Positions 45,201 to 55,157 of a stretch of 64,000 bases of DNA are shown here, one piece after another. The stretch's first letter is position 1. Each line of letters opens with the position of its first letter. This stretch comes from Strigamia acuminata (lineage: Eukaryota > Arthropoda > Chilopoda > Geophilomorpha > Linotaeniidae): the NCBI GenBank assembly GCA_949358305.1, contig OX442314.1, positions 32,793,608 to 32,857,607 on the forward strand, read 5' to 3'. The notes beneath the pieces are model-generated. The model had not been told where the DNA came from. It searched no databases and saw only the letters and a program-made list of their open reading frames with translations. The translations under genes were made by a program, and so were the position numbers.

Positions 45201-47442
45201 AAGGATTTACGATCCATTAGGATTTGCGACACCATTCGTAATTGTCGGCAAACTGATGTTCCAGGAATTATGGACTCGAAATATAGGTTGGGATTCGCCA
45301 TTACCCCCCGACATTTCAAAACAATGGTCAAGTTGGCGACAACAAGTCGTATTGCTAAGAAAAATTGCCGTTCCTCGACATTACAGCGCTGGACAACAAT
45401 CAAATCCAGATCGTGAATTGCATTTGTTTTGCGACGCAAGCCCCAAAGCATATGGAGTCGTGGTCTACATTCGAACAAAAAATGAAACATCCGTAGAAGT
45501 CACACTCTGTATGTCGAAGTCGCGCGTTGCACCACTGAAGTCTTTAACGCTGCCCAAACTCGAATTGATGGGCGCATTGCTGCTGTCGCGAGTTGCCGTG
45601 AAACTCAAGAAGTTAGAAATTCAGCGTGTTTTCTACTGGACCGATTCGTCCATTACATATTTCTGGATTCGCGAGCAACAGAAGAAGTCAAATCCATTCG
45701 TCTCGAACCGAGTCCGCGAAATCCGCACGAACACCGAGGTCGCCTGTTGGCGTCATTGCCCGGGGAAGGTCAATCCAGCGGATAAGTTAACCCGAGGAAT
45801 GGAGGCCGACAAATTGGTTCAAGACATCGAATGGTGGAGCGGCCCTGAGTGGCTGAAAAAGGACGAGACACATTGGCCACAAAAATTCGACGAAGAAACA
45901 GAGTCCAACTTTGAAGAAGAAATTGAAGAAATAGATACTCGCGTAAATGTGACTCGATCAAGTGAAGAGGCGATTTTCGATATTGAAAAGTACAGCAGTT
46001 GGACCAAAGTCAAACGAATCACCGCCTGGATTTTGAGATTTTGCCACAATTCAAGAAAAATCGAAACAGTCATCGGACCGTTAAAGACGGAAGAGTTAGA
46101 AACAGCCGAAATTTATTGGTTGCGCAGTATACAAAAACAGAGATTTTCGGAGGAAATATATAGCTTGAAAAATTCAACGAAACTGAAAAGCGATTCACCC
46201 CTAGCAAGCGTAGCCGTAGTTCTCGACCAGAATGAAATTATACGAATCGACTCGAGAATACGTTTTAACACGGGAATAGAAAATTTTGTGAGCCCCATCG
46301 TTTTGGATTCAAATTCACCGGCTGTAAAATTAATAGTCGAAGATTGTCATCATAGAACTTTACATGGAGGACTAGGCAACACTCTGTCAGAATTTAGAGC
46401 GAAATACTGGGTTAAAAAAGGAAGAAAATTCATCAAGACATTGATTTCCCGATGCGTGACTTGTCGAAGAGTGAACGCAAAATTGATGACTCAAACGGTC
46501 GGTCTGCTACCTGCGGACAGAGTGAATCGTGCGGAGCCATTTCAAATTATTGGCATAGACTTCGCCGGACCACTATACACTAAAAACGGAAAAAAGACTT
46601 ACATCGCTCTGTTCACTTGTGCCGTGGTGCGAGCTGTTCATTTAGAACTTGTATCTGATCTCACTACGGAGAAATTCATTCTCGCATTTAAACGACTTAT
46701 TGCAAGAAGAGGAGTCCCTGGCATTGTCTACTCAGACAATGCTAAAACCTTTAAGCGAGCCGAAAAAGACTTGTCTTTATTCATCAACAGCTTCTCGCAC
46801 GAGCTGTTCCAGGGGTTCTTGTCAAAGCAAAAAATACAGTGGAAATTTATCGTCGAATTGGCTCCGTGGTGGGGCGGATTTTGGGAGCGACTGGTCAAAA
46901 CTGTTAAACTGAGCTTAAAAAAAGTCCTTGCTCGATCATCGTTGGACTTTGAAGAACTGTCGACCGTTTTGACAGAGGTCGAAGCTGCGGTTAATTCGAG
47001 ACCAATCACTTACGTTACGGACGATCCGTTGGAGCAAGAACCGCTGACGCCTTCTCATTTTTTGACCGGAGGACGTCTCATCACGCTTCCAGACGTCTAC
47101 AGTCCAGAAAGTCGTGTCGACAATTCATTTCGACCCGAGCTCGTGAAGCGATGGAAGCTGCGTCAACGTTTGATTAATTTGCTTTGGCGTCGTTGGACGC
47201 ACGAGTACCTTGTCGAGCTTCGTGAATTCCGTCGTGTACGAACCTCAAAAGAAGTTCAAATTGGGGATTTGGTTCTCATTCAAGAACAAGGTCAGCCTCG
47301 AATGTCATGGAAAATGGCAAGAGTTTCAAATACCTTTATCGGACGGGACGAAAAAATACGCTCTTGTGAATTGACTTTGCCCGAAGGAAAAACTTTGAGA
47401 CGCCCAGTACAAAGACTGTGTTCTTTAGAGGCTTCAGACTAA
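42250..47442 (+). CDS. Bel-3 Gag-Pol polyprotein (1,730 aa)
   Basis: A single frame from ATG (MADDLAVLKAQRAV) to TAA. Domains in order: coiled-coil Gag N-terminus; DUF1759-type Gag (about 130-330); CCHC knuckle near 377 (CFKCLKKGHSSRNC); aspartic protease with CLIDPGSQSSF near 458; reverse transcriptase with KIRIVFDASAKGKNELSLND near 750 and YVDD near 879; RNase H with FCDASPKAYG near 1,059 and YWTDSS near 1,130; integrase with HHRTLHGG...CVTCRR (1,366-1,405), Asp in GIDFAGP (1,436), Asp in YSDNAKTF (1,496) and Glu in FWERLVK (1,545); C-terminal Bel/Pao domain ending LRRPVQRLCSLE. Length and order are those of complete Bel/Pao polyproteins. It would act in cytoplasmic particles to reverse-transcribe and integrate the element. 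No broken residue was seen. Confidence 0.95.
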   Translation: MADDLAVLKAQRAVTRRLTTTTITKAKTILAGIPINELDLKKIKVHLQAKSNELKSLDAKILAMLTDEQEIDEEITRSETEYHEKIIDCGVEIDEALITFIAPPTTPVLPPITNNYHGTASVPQDSPMRLPKYDTIKFKGDPLDWADFWGNFEISIDTKTNISAQSKLVYLKSLLDGEAALVLKGLPPTNENYPIAKKLLLERFGRTDVLLSAHLRSLMKMKPVRDILDPIPLQKLYDECETHVRGLNAANMNVDAIDATACPLILGLVPRQISLEFSRQYPDGKYKAKDLLDMVRNELVHHNKIENFQDLHRSTEKSKPEKVDVDKPVHKTHNRVPSARVLSTTISNCMFCNKTHERDGCLTTATERKEFVKKEGRCFKCLKKGHSSRNCTYRVTCKLCQRHHNQLVCEGPSETPKEKVTLLVSTNENLAAYAQPPTTTLATIFVKIQNESRESTVQCLIDPGSQSSFVLASLAKDMHLKPNGEEHLSVHTFGNQTPLNTKGNRFELKLCNVGDKNRSLCVNALETPWITKPICTKLQAGLRAALERDQIVIDSGNNTNCDIFILLGADCIAKILTGCIRKIEENLIAIETLFGWTLMGSSINVTTMSTLVTRVCSVRLEERLDESLKKFWELESIGIRHESEDETLTDRNSCAIRFREQVTREEGRYVVALPWLVEPRKLHNNYEIAEKRFWNLVRKFKKNPGFYAAYKQIFDDQIRDGIIEEVNEPQHENSYYMPHRAVIKEDRVTTKIRIVFDASAKGKNELSLNDCLDSGPNLLPEILILLILFRKEPFAYLSDIEKAFLQLLLRMADRDFVRFLWTPEEWDGRQFVKPRVMRQKRVVFGVKSSPYLLNDSIQLHLDNMREKYEETVAQIKDKFYVDDLLGCAKSEGEVEKIFHEARKLMMEAHMPLRKWQSNSQSLRELFAREIPSDANLVDADKHSTSVLGLIWNFITDHLLLEIGEWADAQDQLKESKRLIVQSVARIYDPLGFATPFVIVGKLMFQELWTRNIGWDSPLPPDISKQWSSWRQQVVLLRKIAVPRHYSAGQQSNPDRELHLFCDASPKAYGVVVYIRTKNETSVEVTLCMSKSRVAPLKSLTLPKLELMGALLLSRVAVKLKKLEIQRVFYWTDSSITYFWIREQQKKSNPFVSNRVREIRTNTEVACWRHCPGKVNPADKLTRGMEADKLVQDIEWWSGPEWLKKDETHWPQKFDEETESNFEEEIEEIDTRVNVTRSSEEAIFDIEKYSSWTKVKRITAWILRFCHNSRKIETVIGPLKTEELETAEIYWLRSIQKQRFSEEIYSLKNSTKLKSDSPLASVAVVLDQNEIIRIDSRIRFNTGIENFVSPIVLDSNSPAVKLIVEDCHHRTLHGGLGNTLSEFRAKYWVKKGRKFIKTLISRCVTCRRVNAKLMTQTVGLLPADRVNRAEPFQIIGIDFAGPLYTKNGKKTYIALFTCAVVRAVHLELVSDLTTEKFILAFKRLIARRGVPGIVYSDNAKTFKRAEKDLSLFINSFSHELFQGFLSKQKIQWKFIVELAPWWGGFWERLVKTVKLSLKKVLARSSLDFEELSTVLTEVEAAVNSRPITYVTDDPLEQEPLTPSHFLTGGRLITLPDVYSPESRVDNSFRPELVKRWKLRQRLINLLWRRWTHEYLVELREFRRVRTSKEVQIGDLVLIQEQGQPRMSWKMARVSNTFIGRDEKIRSCELTLPEGKTLRRPVQRLCSLEASD

Positions 47443-47449
47443 TTGAATT

Positions 47450-47461
47450 CCCCCCCCCCCC
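47450..47461 (+). other. Poly-C tract at the polypurine-tract position
   Basis: Twelve C residues followed by AA stand immediately before the 3' LTR, where plus-strand priming normally uses a purine run. Bel-1 and Bel-2 have G-rich tracts there. Only the strand is opposite to expectation. Confidence 0.6.
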
Positions 47462-47463
47462 AA

Positions 47464-47994
47464 TGTAAAATCTAGACTGATTTAATTTGTTTTTAATGTT
47501 TATTCATGTATTTGATTTTAGTAATTTTGTCTTAGTTTAATTATCGATTGAATTTAGTGATTGATTTGTGTTTATTACAATTAAGTGTTTTGTGTTTTGT
47601 TTTGTGTTTTGTGTTCTTTTTCATTCATTGTGCCTTATTGTGTATTATCGTGTTTAATTGTGTTTCATCATGGTTTTTGCTGACTTTTCAGTTGTGTTAT
47701 TGCATTAAATTGTCTGTGTTCTTTTTGTGTTATATAAATCGCTCGAGGGTCTTTTCGAGAGCCCTCTTTTATGTAAATTGGGTATCTTTCGGCCCTTGTT
47801 GACCGGATGTAGACCCCGTTTTTTCTATGCACCACACATTCCACCCTCAACTCGCTGACCACGCGTCACTTGTGAAAAAGAATGTCATTTTTCAACTCAA
47901 GTAAAATTAAAAGTTGTTAAGTTTTATTTCGACCGTCGCTTTTGCTGTTTTACAATTCATCACCCATCGTGAAGTTCATTTACAATTCGTAAAT
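47464..47994 (+). repeat. Bel-3 3' LTR
   Basis: Same sequence as 41,633-42,163 over its full length by eye. Confidence 0.93.
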
Positions 47995-47998
47995 TCGG

Positions 47999-48162
47999 TC
48001 TGGTCAGATTCATGATTCGTTTGAAGGTATCCACTCCTACACAAGCCAGTAGGAAGCATCGTCCACCACTTTATTTACTGCAAAAACGCATTTTATTTGC
48101 AAAACGTATGTTTCCCAGTCGTCGTTTGAGTCATACTTGTCCGGTGTACCGACATGAGGCAT
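47999..48162 (-). pseudogene. Ty3/gypsy gag fragment, part 1 (N-terminus)
   Basis: On the minus strand an ATG at 48,162 starts MPHVGTPDKYDSNDDWETYV, the beginning of a gypsy Gag, comparable to the start at 60,825 (DPADDWGLY). It runs into TAG before Bel-3. With 41,035-41,632 it forms one older element split by Bel-3. Confidence 0.65.
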
Positions 48163-48309
48163 GTTGAAACGAGATAAAGATGAATGGGCACAAAAAAGAC
48201 CTCACGATTGGAAATTAGGCCAAATGAGGGTCCATGCGGTCAGCAAAGTTCGGAAAATCAAGTTTTTGGCATAAAAACTTCACAAAGAAGACACAAAAGT
48301 AAAAGGTAA

Positions 48310-48640
48310 CGATTAATGTTAGAGTTTGTGTCAATTTTGTTACTTACCCGAGCAAATCAGCGCACGTTCGACATGGCGCATTTTAACTCATCTTATCGTC
48401 TTATCGTGAAACTTAAGATGTGTTCTACGCAGCTCAGTCCATCTAAACAATAGAATATTTCATCATTTCAAGAAATGTTTAATCTACTTATATAATTTTT
48501 ACCATTTCAGCCAATTGTTTTCACTGCGACCATGTTGTTGTGAAGCAGCACACTATTGCCATCTGGCGAAGAAATAGAAAAACTCGGGCAAAAACGCTCC
48601 AGATTTGTAGTTCATTCTAAAATACTTTTCAGTTCGAGGT
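48310..48640. repeat. Module M copy 4
   Basis: TCAATTTTGTTACTTACCCG onward, with ACTATTGCCATCTGGCGAAG at about 48,552. More diverged than copies 2, 3 and 5. Confidence 0.6.
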
Positions 48641-49049
48641 CACAGCTTCTTCAACAACCCCTGAAAACGTTAAATAAACATCACGAGCCCCAGAAAATCA
48701 GTAATTGGTGTTTGAAAACAAGTTTACAGAATAATAAAGGAGTCACGGATTGCAACGAGCTTGCAAAAGTAATGTTTTAACAAAAGAATGCTAATCTGTT
48801 ACAAATTGTTTTAAATCCATAATCCCTTGAAAAATTGAAAAGTGAACTCAACTCTAGGGTGCCTAATAATGTTTCTGAAGCTACTACAACTGGGAAATTA
48901 TTATAAGTCAAAATGAAAGAAATTAGAAAAGTTACGTACTGGTCGTATACATGTAATCTCAAACCATTGATTTTGTACACAAACCTCCCATTAATATTGT
49001 TGTTGCTTTAATTTTTAAATATTTAGGACAAAATCTGAATTCGAATCTT
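48641..49049. other. No gene seen
   Basis: AT-rich sequence without recognisable coding potential between module M copy 4 and a hairpin. Confidence 0.45.
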
Positions 49050-49111
49050 AATTCGAATATAACACCATCGTGTTATATTCGAATACAGCACGATGGTGTT
49101 ATATTCGAATT
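49050..49111. repeat. Perfect 23-bp inverted repeat
   Basis: AATTCGAATATAACACCATCGTG (49,050-49,072, described here only by its ends AATTCG and ATCGTG) faces its exact complement at 49,089-49,111 across a 16-bp spacer. A further GAATACAACACGAT word follows at about 49,157. Confidence 0.75.
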
Positions 49112-49199
49112 TAATTTTTGACCATGTTTGCAAATCAGCGATTTTTTGAAAAAATCGAATACAACACGATCCAGTACTATTCGGGTGAAGACGGTAGTC

Positions 49200-49345
49200 T
49201 TATTATTACATGAGGGCGTGTCCTTCTCCAGGGTAACTTGTCCCTAATGCCCTAGTAAAGAACACGCCGTCACAACATTACGGGTGATAGTTCAATACTA
49301 CATGCTTAACCTGAGTTTTGTCCTGATTTTGTCACGCTAACTTGC
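49200..49345. repeat. Repeat R1, partial copy
   Basis: TTATTACATGAGGGCGTGTC, CCAGGGTAACTTGTCCC and CACGCCGTCACAAC follow the R1 order and extend it farther than the copy at 14,853. Confidence 0.6.
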
Positions 49346-49614
49346 CGCTAACTTCTCAGCAAAGTGGAAATGTATTGATGTTTTCTTTTTTTTATTAATA
49401 GGCCCAGCGAGGGGTGGATTTTTTGTAAGTTTTGTTCTTGCTAGGCATGTTATTTATTTAAACAAATGTTCATTTTCATCTGACGTGAGATAATAGGCGC
49501 GTCAAAGTTTCTGTTGTTAGTACGTGCTACGTTCGCCATCACCAGTTGCCATGCGCAAAGCAGAAACCTTTAGCTTCAACTAAAAAATTGATGGCATGCT
49601 GATGTTGATTGAAC

Positions 49615-50060
49615 TGAGTTTTGTTGCTTACCCGAACAATCAGCACAAGTTCAGCCTTGTTCATTTTAACACGTCATTTCGATCGACCGAGTTTTGAACC
49701 CTTCCTTCGGTTGAATGCGACGTGAGACTTGAAATGTATTGTACGCAGCTCAGTCAATCTAAAAGACGGAATATTTCATCACATAACGAAAGGTCTGATC
49801 AAGTTTCTATGAAAAATCTTTACTCTTTCCGCCAAAGTTGAACTCGTCGATCTCGATCTCGCTGCATCCATGTTGTAGTGTAGTTCAACCGAGTATCGCC
49901 ATCTGGCGAAGAAATAACTAAACTCCGATAAACACGCTCCACAATCAAACATTTTTTCAAGTTCATTTCTCGCCATATGAAAACTGTAGAATAAAAAAAA
50001 AAATACAAAAACTAATTTTCTTTTTTCGGTTACTCTTCTCACTTACTAGACCTTTTGATA
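49615..50060. repeat. Module M copy 5
   Basis: An uninterrupted copy (GTTGCTTACCCGAACAATCA onward, ATCGCCATCTGGCGAAGAAA near 49,895). It preserves the empty target of the Bel-1 insertion. Located on the 3' side of IR-C. Confidence 0.7.
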
Positions 50061-51873
50061 GTCTCATAGTTTCTTGCTGGTTTTAGCGTCATCTTGGTTC
50101 ATGTCGGTTTCACCAACTAGAATTGACAATTTTCATCATCGTTTCATGAACTAAATCTGCCTAACCGATTCAGTAGAAATGAGCTCCGAGAACACAGATT
50201 AGGGGAGTACAATATATTTTATTCGCCGGTAACCAAACAAAATTTTAATTTCCAACACGTCTGATTCTAGATCTAAAAATGTAAAAATGTCATTCAAGTT
50301 GCAATGTTGTTAAGCATCCGTGTGATGTTTCTGTTGATGTGTGCAAAAGCAGTTGCTAAATGTAGAAACTACCCAATACAGTGAAAATATGTTGCTTTAT
50401 TAAAAGTTTAACTTGCTGAAACTAAAACATGACATGAGTCAGCTTCAGCTTCTACGCTCTCAGTTGCTACGATAACAGTTGGATTTGGATTTGTGCGCAC
50501 ACTGCCAGTTGGAAACTTGTTCGAATAAAAAATTTCCAAGAGAAATATAATTCCAGAGCAGAAAACTCCTCCAATTAAAATTAGAAATGCGGTGATTGTG
50601 TGGTAAATAGAGATGGGTTTGCAGTCATAATTTCTTGTCTGGCAAAATGTTGATGTTTTATATTTATCGTCGAGTCTGTTTACGATTCCTTTTTCGTTTT
50701 GGTTCAAAATGCTAAAACGTATAATTGAAGTTGAATTTTAAAACCTTTACAAATTTACTACTACGGTACTCACTTCTGATTAAATAACTCAACATATTTA
50801 GATTTTTTATTAAACATGAAATAAGTTGAACGATCCCCAATGGGAATTTTTATAAAACTAAACATACAGTTTTGTCCGTACATCTGTTTGAGGATATTGT
50901 ACAAGTGGAGGATGGCATTTTTGTTCTTCGAAAGTAGTTTTGGACCATCAGTCAAGGAAATGTTTCCTTCACCGGGACTTTTTTCCATCCGATGCCAAAT
51001 TTCGCGTTTAAGATTTGTTTCTGCATTCTGCCATAGAAAAATAAGAACTATGCAATTACAAGTACCACCTACAAATTCCAAATCCATACACTTTCATTTG
51101 TTGGTCTGTACTAAACTCTACCTACCTGGGTACACAATTCTAAAAAAAAAGCATAAAAAGATTGCATTCTTAACCGCATAAGTATGTTTAACAGGGACCT
51201 TTTGATATTTAAATAGTGTAACAATTGAAGTCAGGAGGTGTTTTGACATTTCTATCGATTACCTTAATAAGCTTGTAAGGAAACCGCACTCCAAAAGCGT
51301 AAAGGTTGACTCTGTCGTCTAACAATACGTCTTGAATGCTGTTGTATTGCAGACGTGATGTTGTAACAGTGAGTGATGCATATAGTACCACACTGTAGCT
51401 TGAAATGATTAGCAAACGAAACAAGTTTTCCGTTCCAGTAACAGTATAAGCTTTAACGTACAATAAAAATTATTTGTAATTGATGGTAAACGTGACTTTT
51501 AAATTGATTAGTAATCTCATTGAAGTGTATTTACCTGAAGTTGAGGGTGTGTTTTTGTGGTTTTGACTGATCGAAGCAAAAGATAGCGCGATGATCAAAG
51601 AAGTAGCTAAAATACACAACCATACAACCATAGAAAACGGTTTGAAAAATGTCAACCATAAGTATTCTTTGATGACACTGTCCTGTCGCATGACGAATGC
51701 AAATGTGTCTGTGTCGATCGGAAAATTGACAAAGTCGAAATTCAGCACACGTTCTGTACTCATTCCAAACATGATTCTGACGAAGTCATATTGCTGATAA
51801 AAGAATAGGCAAGTTGAATAAAAAATGTATTCTGAAAAATGTTGTGTGTTAACATATATTAAAGTATGCACTT

Positions 51874-52384
51874 TGTGAAAACTAGAATTTTAGAAGACTC
51901 GGAAAAAAGTGTTTATTTTTTATGGAAAGTGTTTTTAGATGAAAAGAAGTTGTTTTTAATAATGTTTTAATTTCCAATATTGTTTGTTGAAATGATTTGA
52001 GTATGATTTTTTGGATTATTCAGGAATTTATTGATATTTGACCTACTTATTGTATTTTTGACTCACATTCGATTTGATGAACTTTTAATCTTTATCACCT
52101 CCCTTTTTGTGATGTCATTTTCTGTATTGGCGAATGATATCAATTGTATTGTTCTTTTTGTTTCTTTGTTTTAAACCACGAGAATAAAATCAGTGTAATT
52201 TTTGCAACCAGCTAACGTGTGTCCGCGTGAGTTTTTTGCCGTGAAACTTTACATTCTTCGAGTTGCGACGAACCCGAATAAGATTTTGAACAATTGAACC
52301 TGTGGATTTGCAAGAGGCGACTCTCTTGCATTATTTAAACCGATCGATTGCTTTTTCGAAGCTTGCAGTGTGTTGGATTCAACA
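51874..52384. mobile_element. Solo LTR in IR-C exon 7
   Basis: Starts TGTGAAAACTAGAATTTT and ends TTGGATTCAACA, with the 5-bp duplication CACTT on both sides (51,869-51,873 and 52,385-52,389). Its start resembles the Bel-2 LTR (TGTGAAAACTGG). It contains CACGAGAATAAAATCAG, a likely poly-A signal. No internal region remains, as after LTR-LTR recombination. Confidence 0.9.
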
Positions 52385-52681
52385 CACTTTCTTTGGATTA
52401 AAATCAATTACATACAGAATTTCTAGAGAAAATAATTTTGTCTCGTGTTTAAGCGATACCGTGAATTGGCTGGCTTCTGCACTTCATTTCAGCTGGTACA
52501 GTGCGATAAAAACTCAAAAGATGGCGTTTGCCACTGTGATGTAATCGGTTTGAGCTATTGAAGTTAACAGGGGGAATAGGAGTTAACTTAGTAACAGAAA
52601 CTTCCCATTAAGGTCAGTTCTTCTAGAGTTCCCAAACTAGCAACTGCCTTCTAGTGCATGAACATTCATGAGCTTAGCTTA

Positions 52682-52743
52682 GTTATTATCATAACATAAC
52701 TTAGGCATATGCCTAACTTGTAAGTTATGTTATGATAATAACT
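52682..52743. repeat. Palindrome in IR-C intron
   Basis: TTATTATCATAACATAACTT and AAGTTATGTTATGATAATAA flank AGGCATATGCCTAACTTGT. It is the best preserved of the three copies. Confidence 0.7.
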
Positions 52744-52798
52744 TAAATTATTTTCATTTATGTTATTTATTTTAGAATTAAGATAGAGGTAAGACATA

Positions 52799-53542
52799 CA
52801 GGGTGTTTCGTTTAAAACTCCCCAGTCAATTTCCAGAATAAGTATATGCTTTTTTAAAAAAACCAAGCAGACTATTCTATAGCAAAGTACGGATGACGAA
52901 TCCAATCGTGTAATCAAATTTCATGCCAGACATGCAACAATGCACTTTTCATTTGCTAACTCGTTAGGTGGTTGAGATAAAGCAAAGTTTCCAATTACAC
53001 CATAAAATTAGTACTATCCAACTTATCTTAGTCATCTTAAGTTAATTTTTTTTATTTTAAAATGAAAACAAATCAACTAAAATAAAGCCAGCCATTGTGG
53101 CAAAAATTAGATTTCTACTGCAAAAGTACTGAACTTCTTCAATAAATGTATTCACATTTGCATTATTATGCCAGTAAACAAAAAAAACAACTGTATTTTT
53201 TTAATGCCTAAATTATTTTATTTTCTAAGAATAAAAATTTTCAATTTGCTGATTTGTTTTTCTTTTTTTTAAAAAAAAAACAGTTAACATAAGGTGACTA
53301 ACATCAGTTGGATAGTACTAATTTTATAATTCTCTACAACTTTGTAATTGGAAATTTTGCTCTATCTCAACCAGCTAACGAGTTAGCAAATGAAAAGTGC
53401 ATTGTTGCATGTCTGGCATGAAATTTGATTACACCATTGGATTCGTCACCCGTACTTTGCTATAGAATAGTCTGCTTGGTTTTTTAAAAAAGCATATACT
53501 TATTCTGGAAATTGACTGAGGAGTCTTAAACGAAACACCCTG
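52799..53542. mobile_element. Mariner-type MITE with about 240-bp inverted ends
   Basis: CAGGGTGTTTCGTTTAAAAC and its complement close the element, with TA on both sides (52,797-52,798 and 53,543-53,544). Similarity of the two arms runs for about 240 bp. IR-A (AAGACATATAGTTTATATTG, 17,535) and IR-B (31,145) retain the uninterrupted site, proving a recent insertion into the IR-C intron. No transposase. Confidence 0.93.
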
Positions 53543-54780
53543 TATAGTTTGCATTGAACAAAAGCATGTAAGTTATAATTACTTTATGAATTTTAGTTAA
53601 ATGCCAGATATCTGTAAACTAGATTTCTGACTTCAATAATTAAAGCTAAACATGAGTCCCTTTGTTAAACCATTGTTGCGGGTAGAAGAGATCATAAACT
53701 ATAATTGATTCTTTAATCAGATTTCAATCTGCCAAGCCAGTTTCTTTGCTTTCTTTCTCATTTATAATTGTGACAAAATAAATTTGCTCACAAAAACTTC
53801 AGGGTAGTCTCAACTTATTGGAACCGACTGTACTTCCAGCTTTCCTGTACAAACCATATAAGGAATAGTGACTTGTGCAAACTTACTTATATAAATTAGT
53901 ATTAATTAACACACTTACTTTCTTCTTCAGATATTTAAGTTTATTATTGTCATCCTTAATGGTAATATTTACTATTGAGCTAGAAATGTAGAAAGGTTTT
54001 TGTCAACCAACTGAATGTATAGTTTACCAAGCAACAAATACTTTACCAAATGTTACTGAATTTCTCCAATACGTGATCAAGAATTTCGAAAAATTTTAAT
54101 AGAAAACCGTATTTCGGTTTTATTTCAAGCTATAAAAATCAAGATGATTTCCTAGTTAACTTGTGTTCGATTATCGTTTTCACTATTTTCTTTTTTGATT
54201 ATTAATTTTGCTTTGGGCAAGTATGGGATAGGAGTTTACTTGACACCACAAAAAACCATCCCTCAACCTCATCCCACAACACATCACCAATGAAACTGTC
54301 AATGTTGTGAGAATGGACAGACACAAATAGCGCACAGGAATGCATAAACAGCGCCGAACGCACAACACGTTGATGAGAAATGAGTCGATTACTATTCTCA
54401 GTATTTTCTCTTTGGTTATTCTTTCTGTTTGGGACTGTATGGGATATAAGTTGTACTTTAGTGTACAAACAAACCTAAAGACCACCCCTACATCTAATCA
54501 CAGCATACTTCCCTCACCCATAACACGAGAATAGAGACTCAAGATGCTACATTCAATAGTTAATAGCCGTTACTATAAGTTGTCTAAGAGTCAGTGTTCC
54601 CAGGCCTTTCCAATTGTTGTGTTCATTGATGCGACCTGCTCTCCACCGGCCTCCATGAGCGATTGCGTGGGCCGTATGAGTAAAACCGGCAGAATAATTA
54701 AGACCAACTGACCACGTCATACATGGGGATCCCTCCCTGTGCGTGACGGGCCGGTTGCTGGTGTGGCGTGTCTTCGCGGC

Positions 54781-54849
54781 ACTGCAAACACATGGGTAGA
54801 TGGGAGACCGACCCCTAGACAAACAAATTAATAAAGGTCAATCACCCAA
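54781..54849. repeat. Repeat R1 in IR-C, left part
   Basis: TGCAAACACATGGGTAGATG to CAATCACCCAA. Continues at 57,059 after the Bel-N insertion. Confidence 0.6.
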
Positions 54850-55157
54850 TGTTGATTCTATCAACTCCAATTATAATGGACAACCAAATAAAACACCTTT
54901 TAAAGTCCGATGGTCTTTAGTTTTAGCCGATTAGTTTGGATTGCAAGAAAAGCATGTATACACGGTGGATTACATTTTGAACAGTGATTGTTTATTAAAC
55001 AGGAAATGCTACTTTACTATTTCGCCCCCTTTATACATTGAAAATAGAACAACCCGTTTTCATTGTGGGTCACTGAAGTGACCCTCTGGTGGCCAAACAT
55101 GGCGCCACCTCCAATTCCCCCCAATTGGCATGTCCTTTTAAAACACCAGTTTTTACA
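54850..55157 (-). repeat. Bel-N 3' LTR
   Basis: On the minus strand it begins TGTAAAAACTGGTGTTTT right after a G-rich tract (GGGGGACGGGGGGGAC) and ends at GAATCAACA. Confidence 0.93.

Larger units (their letters stand above)
41633..47994 (+). mobile_element. Bel-3: intact, very young Bel/Pao element
   Basis: Two 531-bp LTRs, identical as far as I can read them, bound a single unbroken polyprotein gene. The duplication is TCGG (possibly TTCGG) at 41,629-41,632 and 47,995-47,998. It inserted into an old gypsy gag fragment lying in the opposite orientation. Everything an autonomous Bel/Pao element needs is present. It has no env-like gene. Confidence 0.95.
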
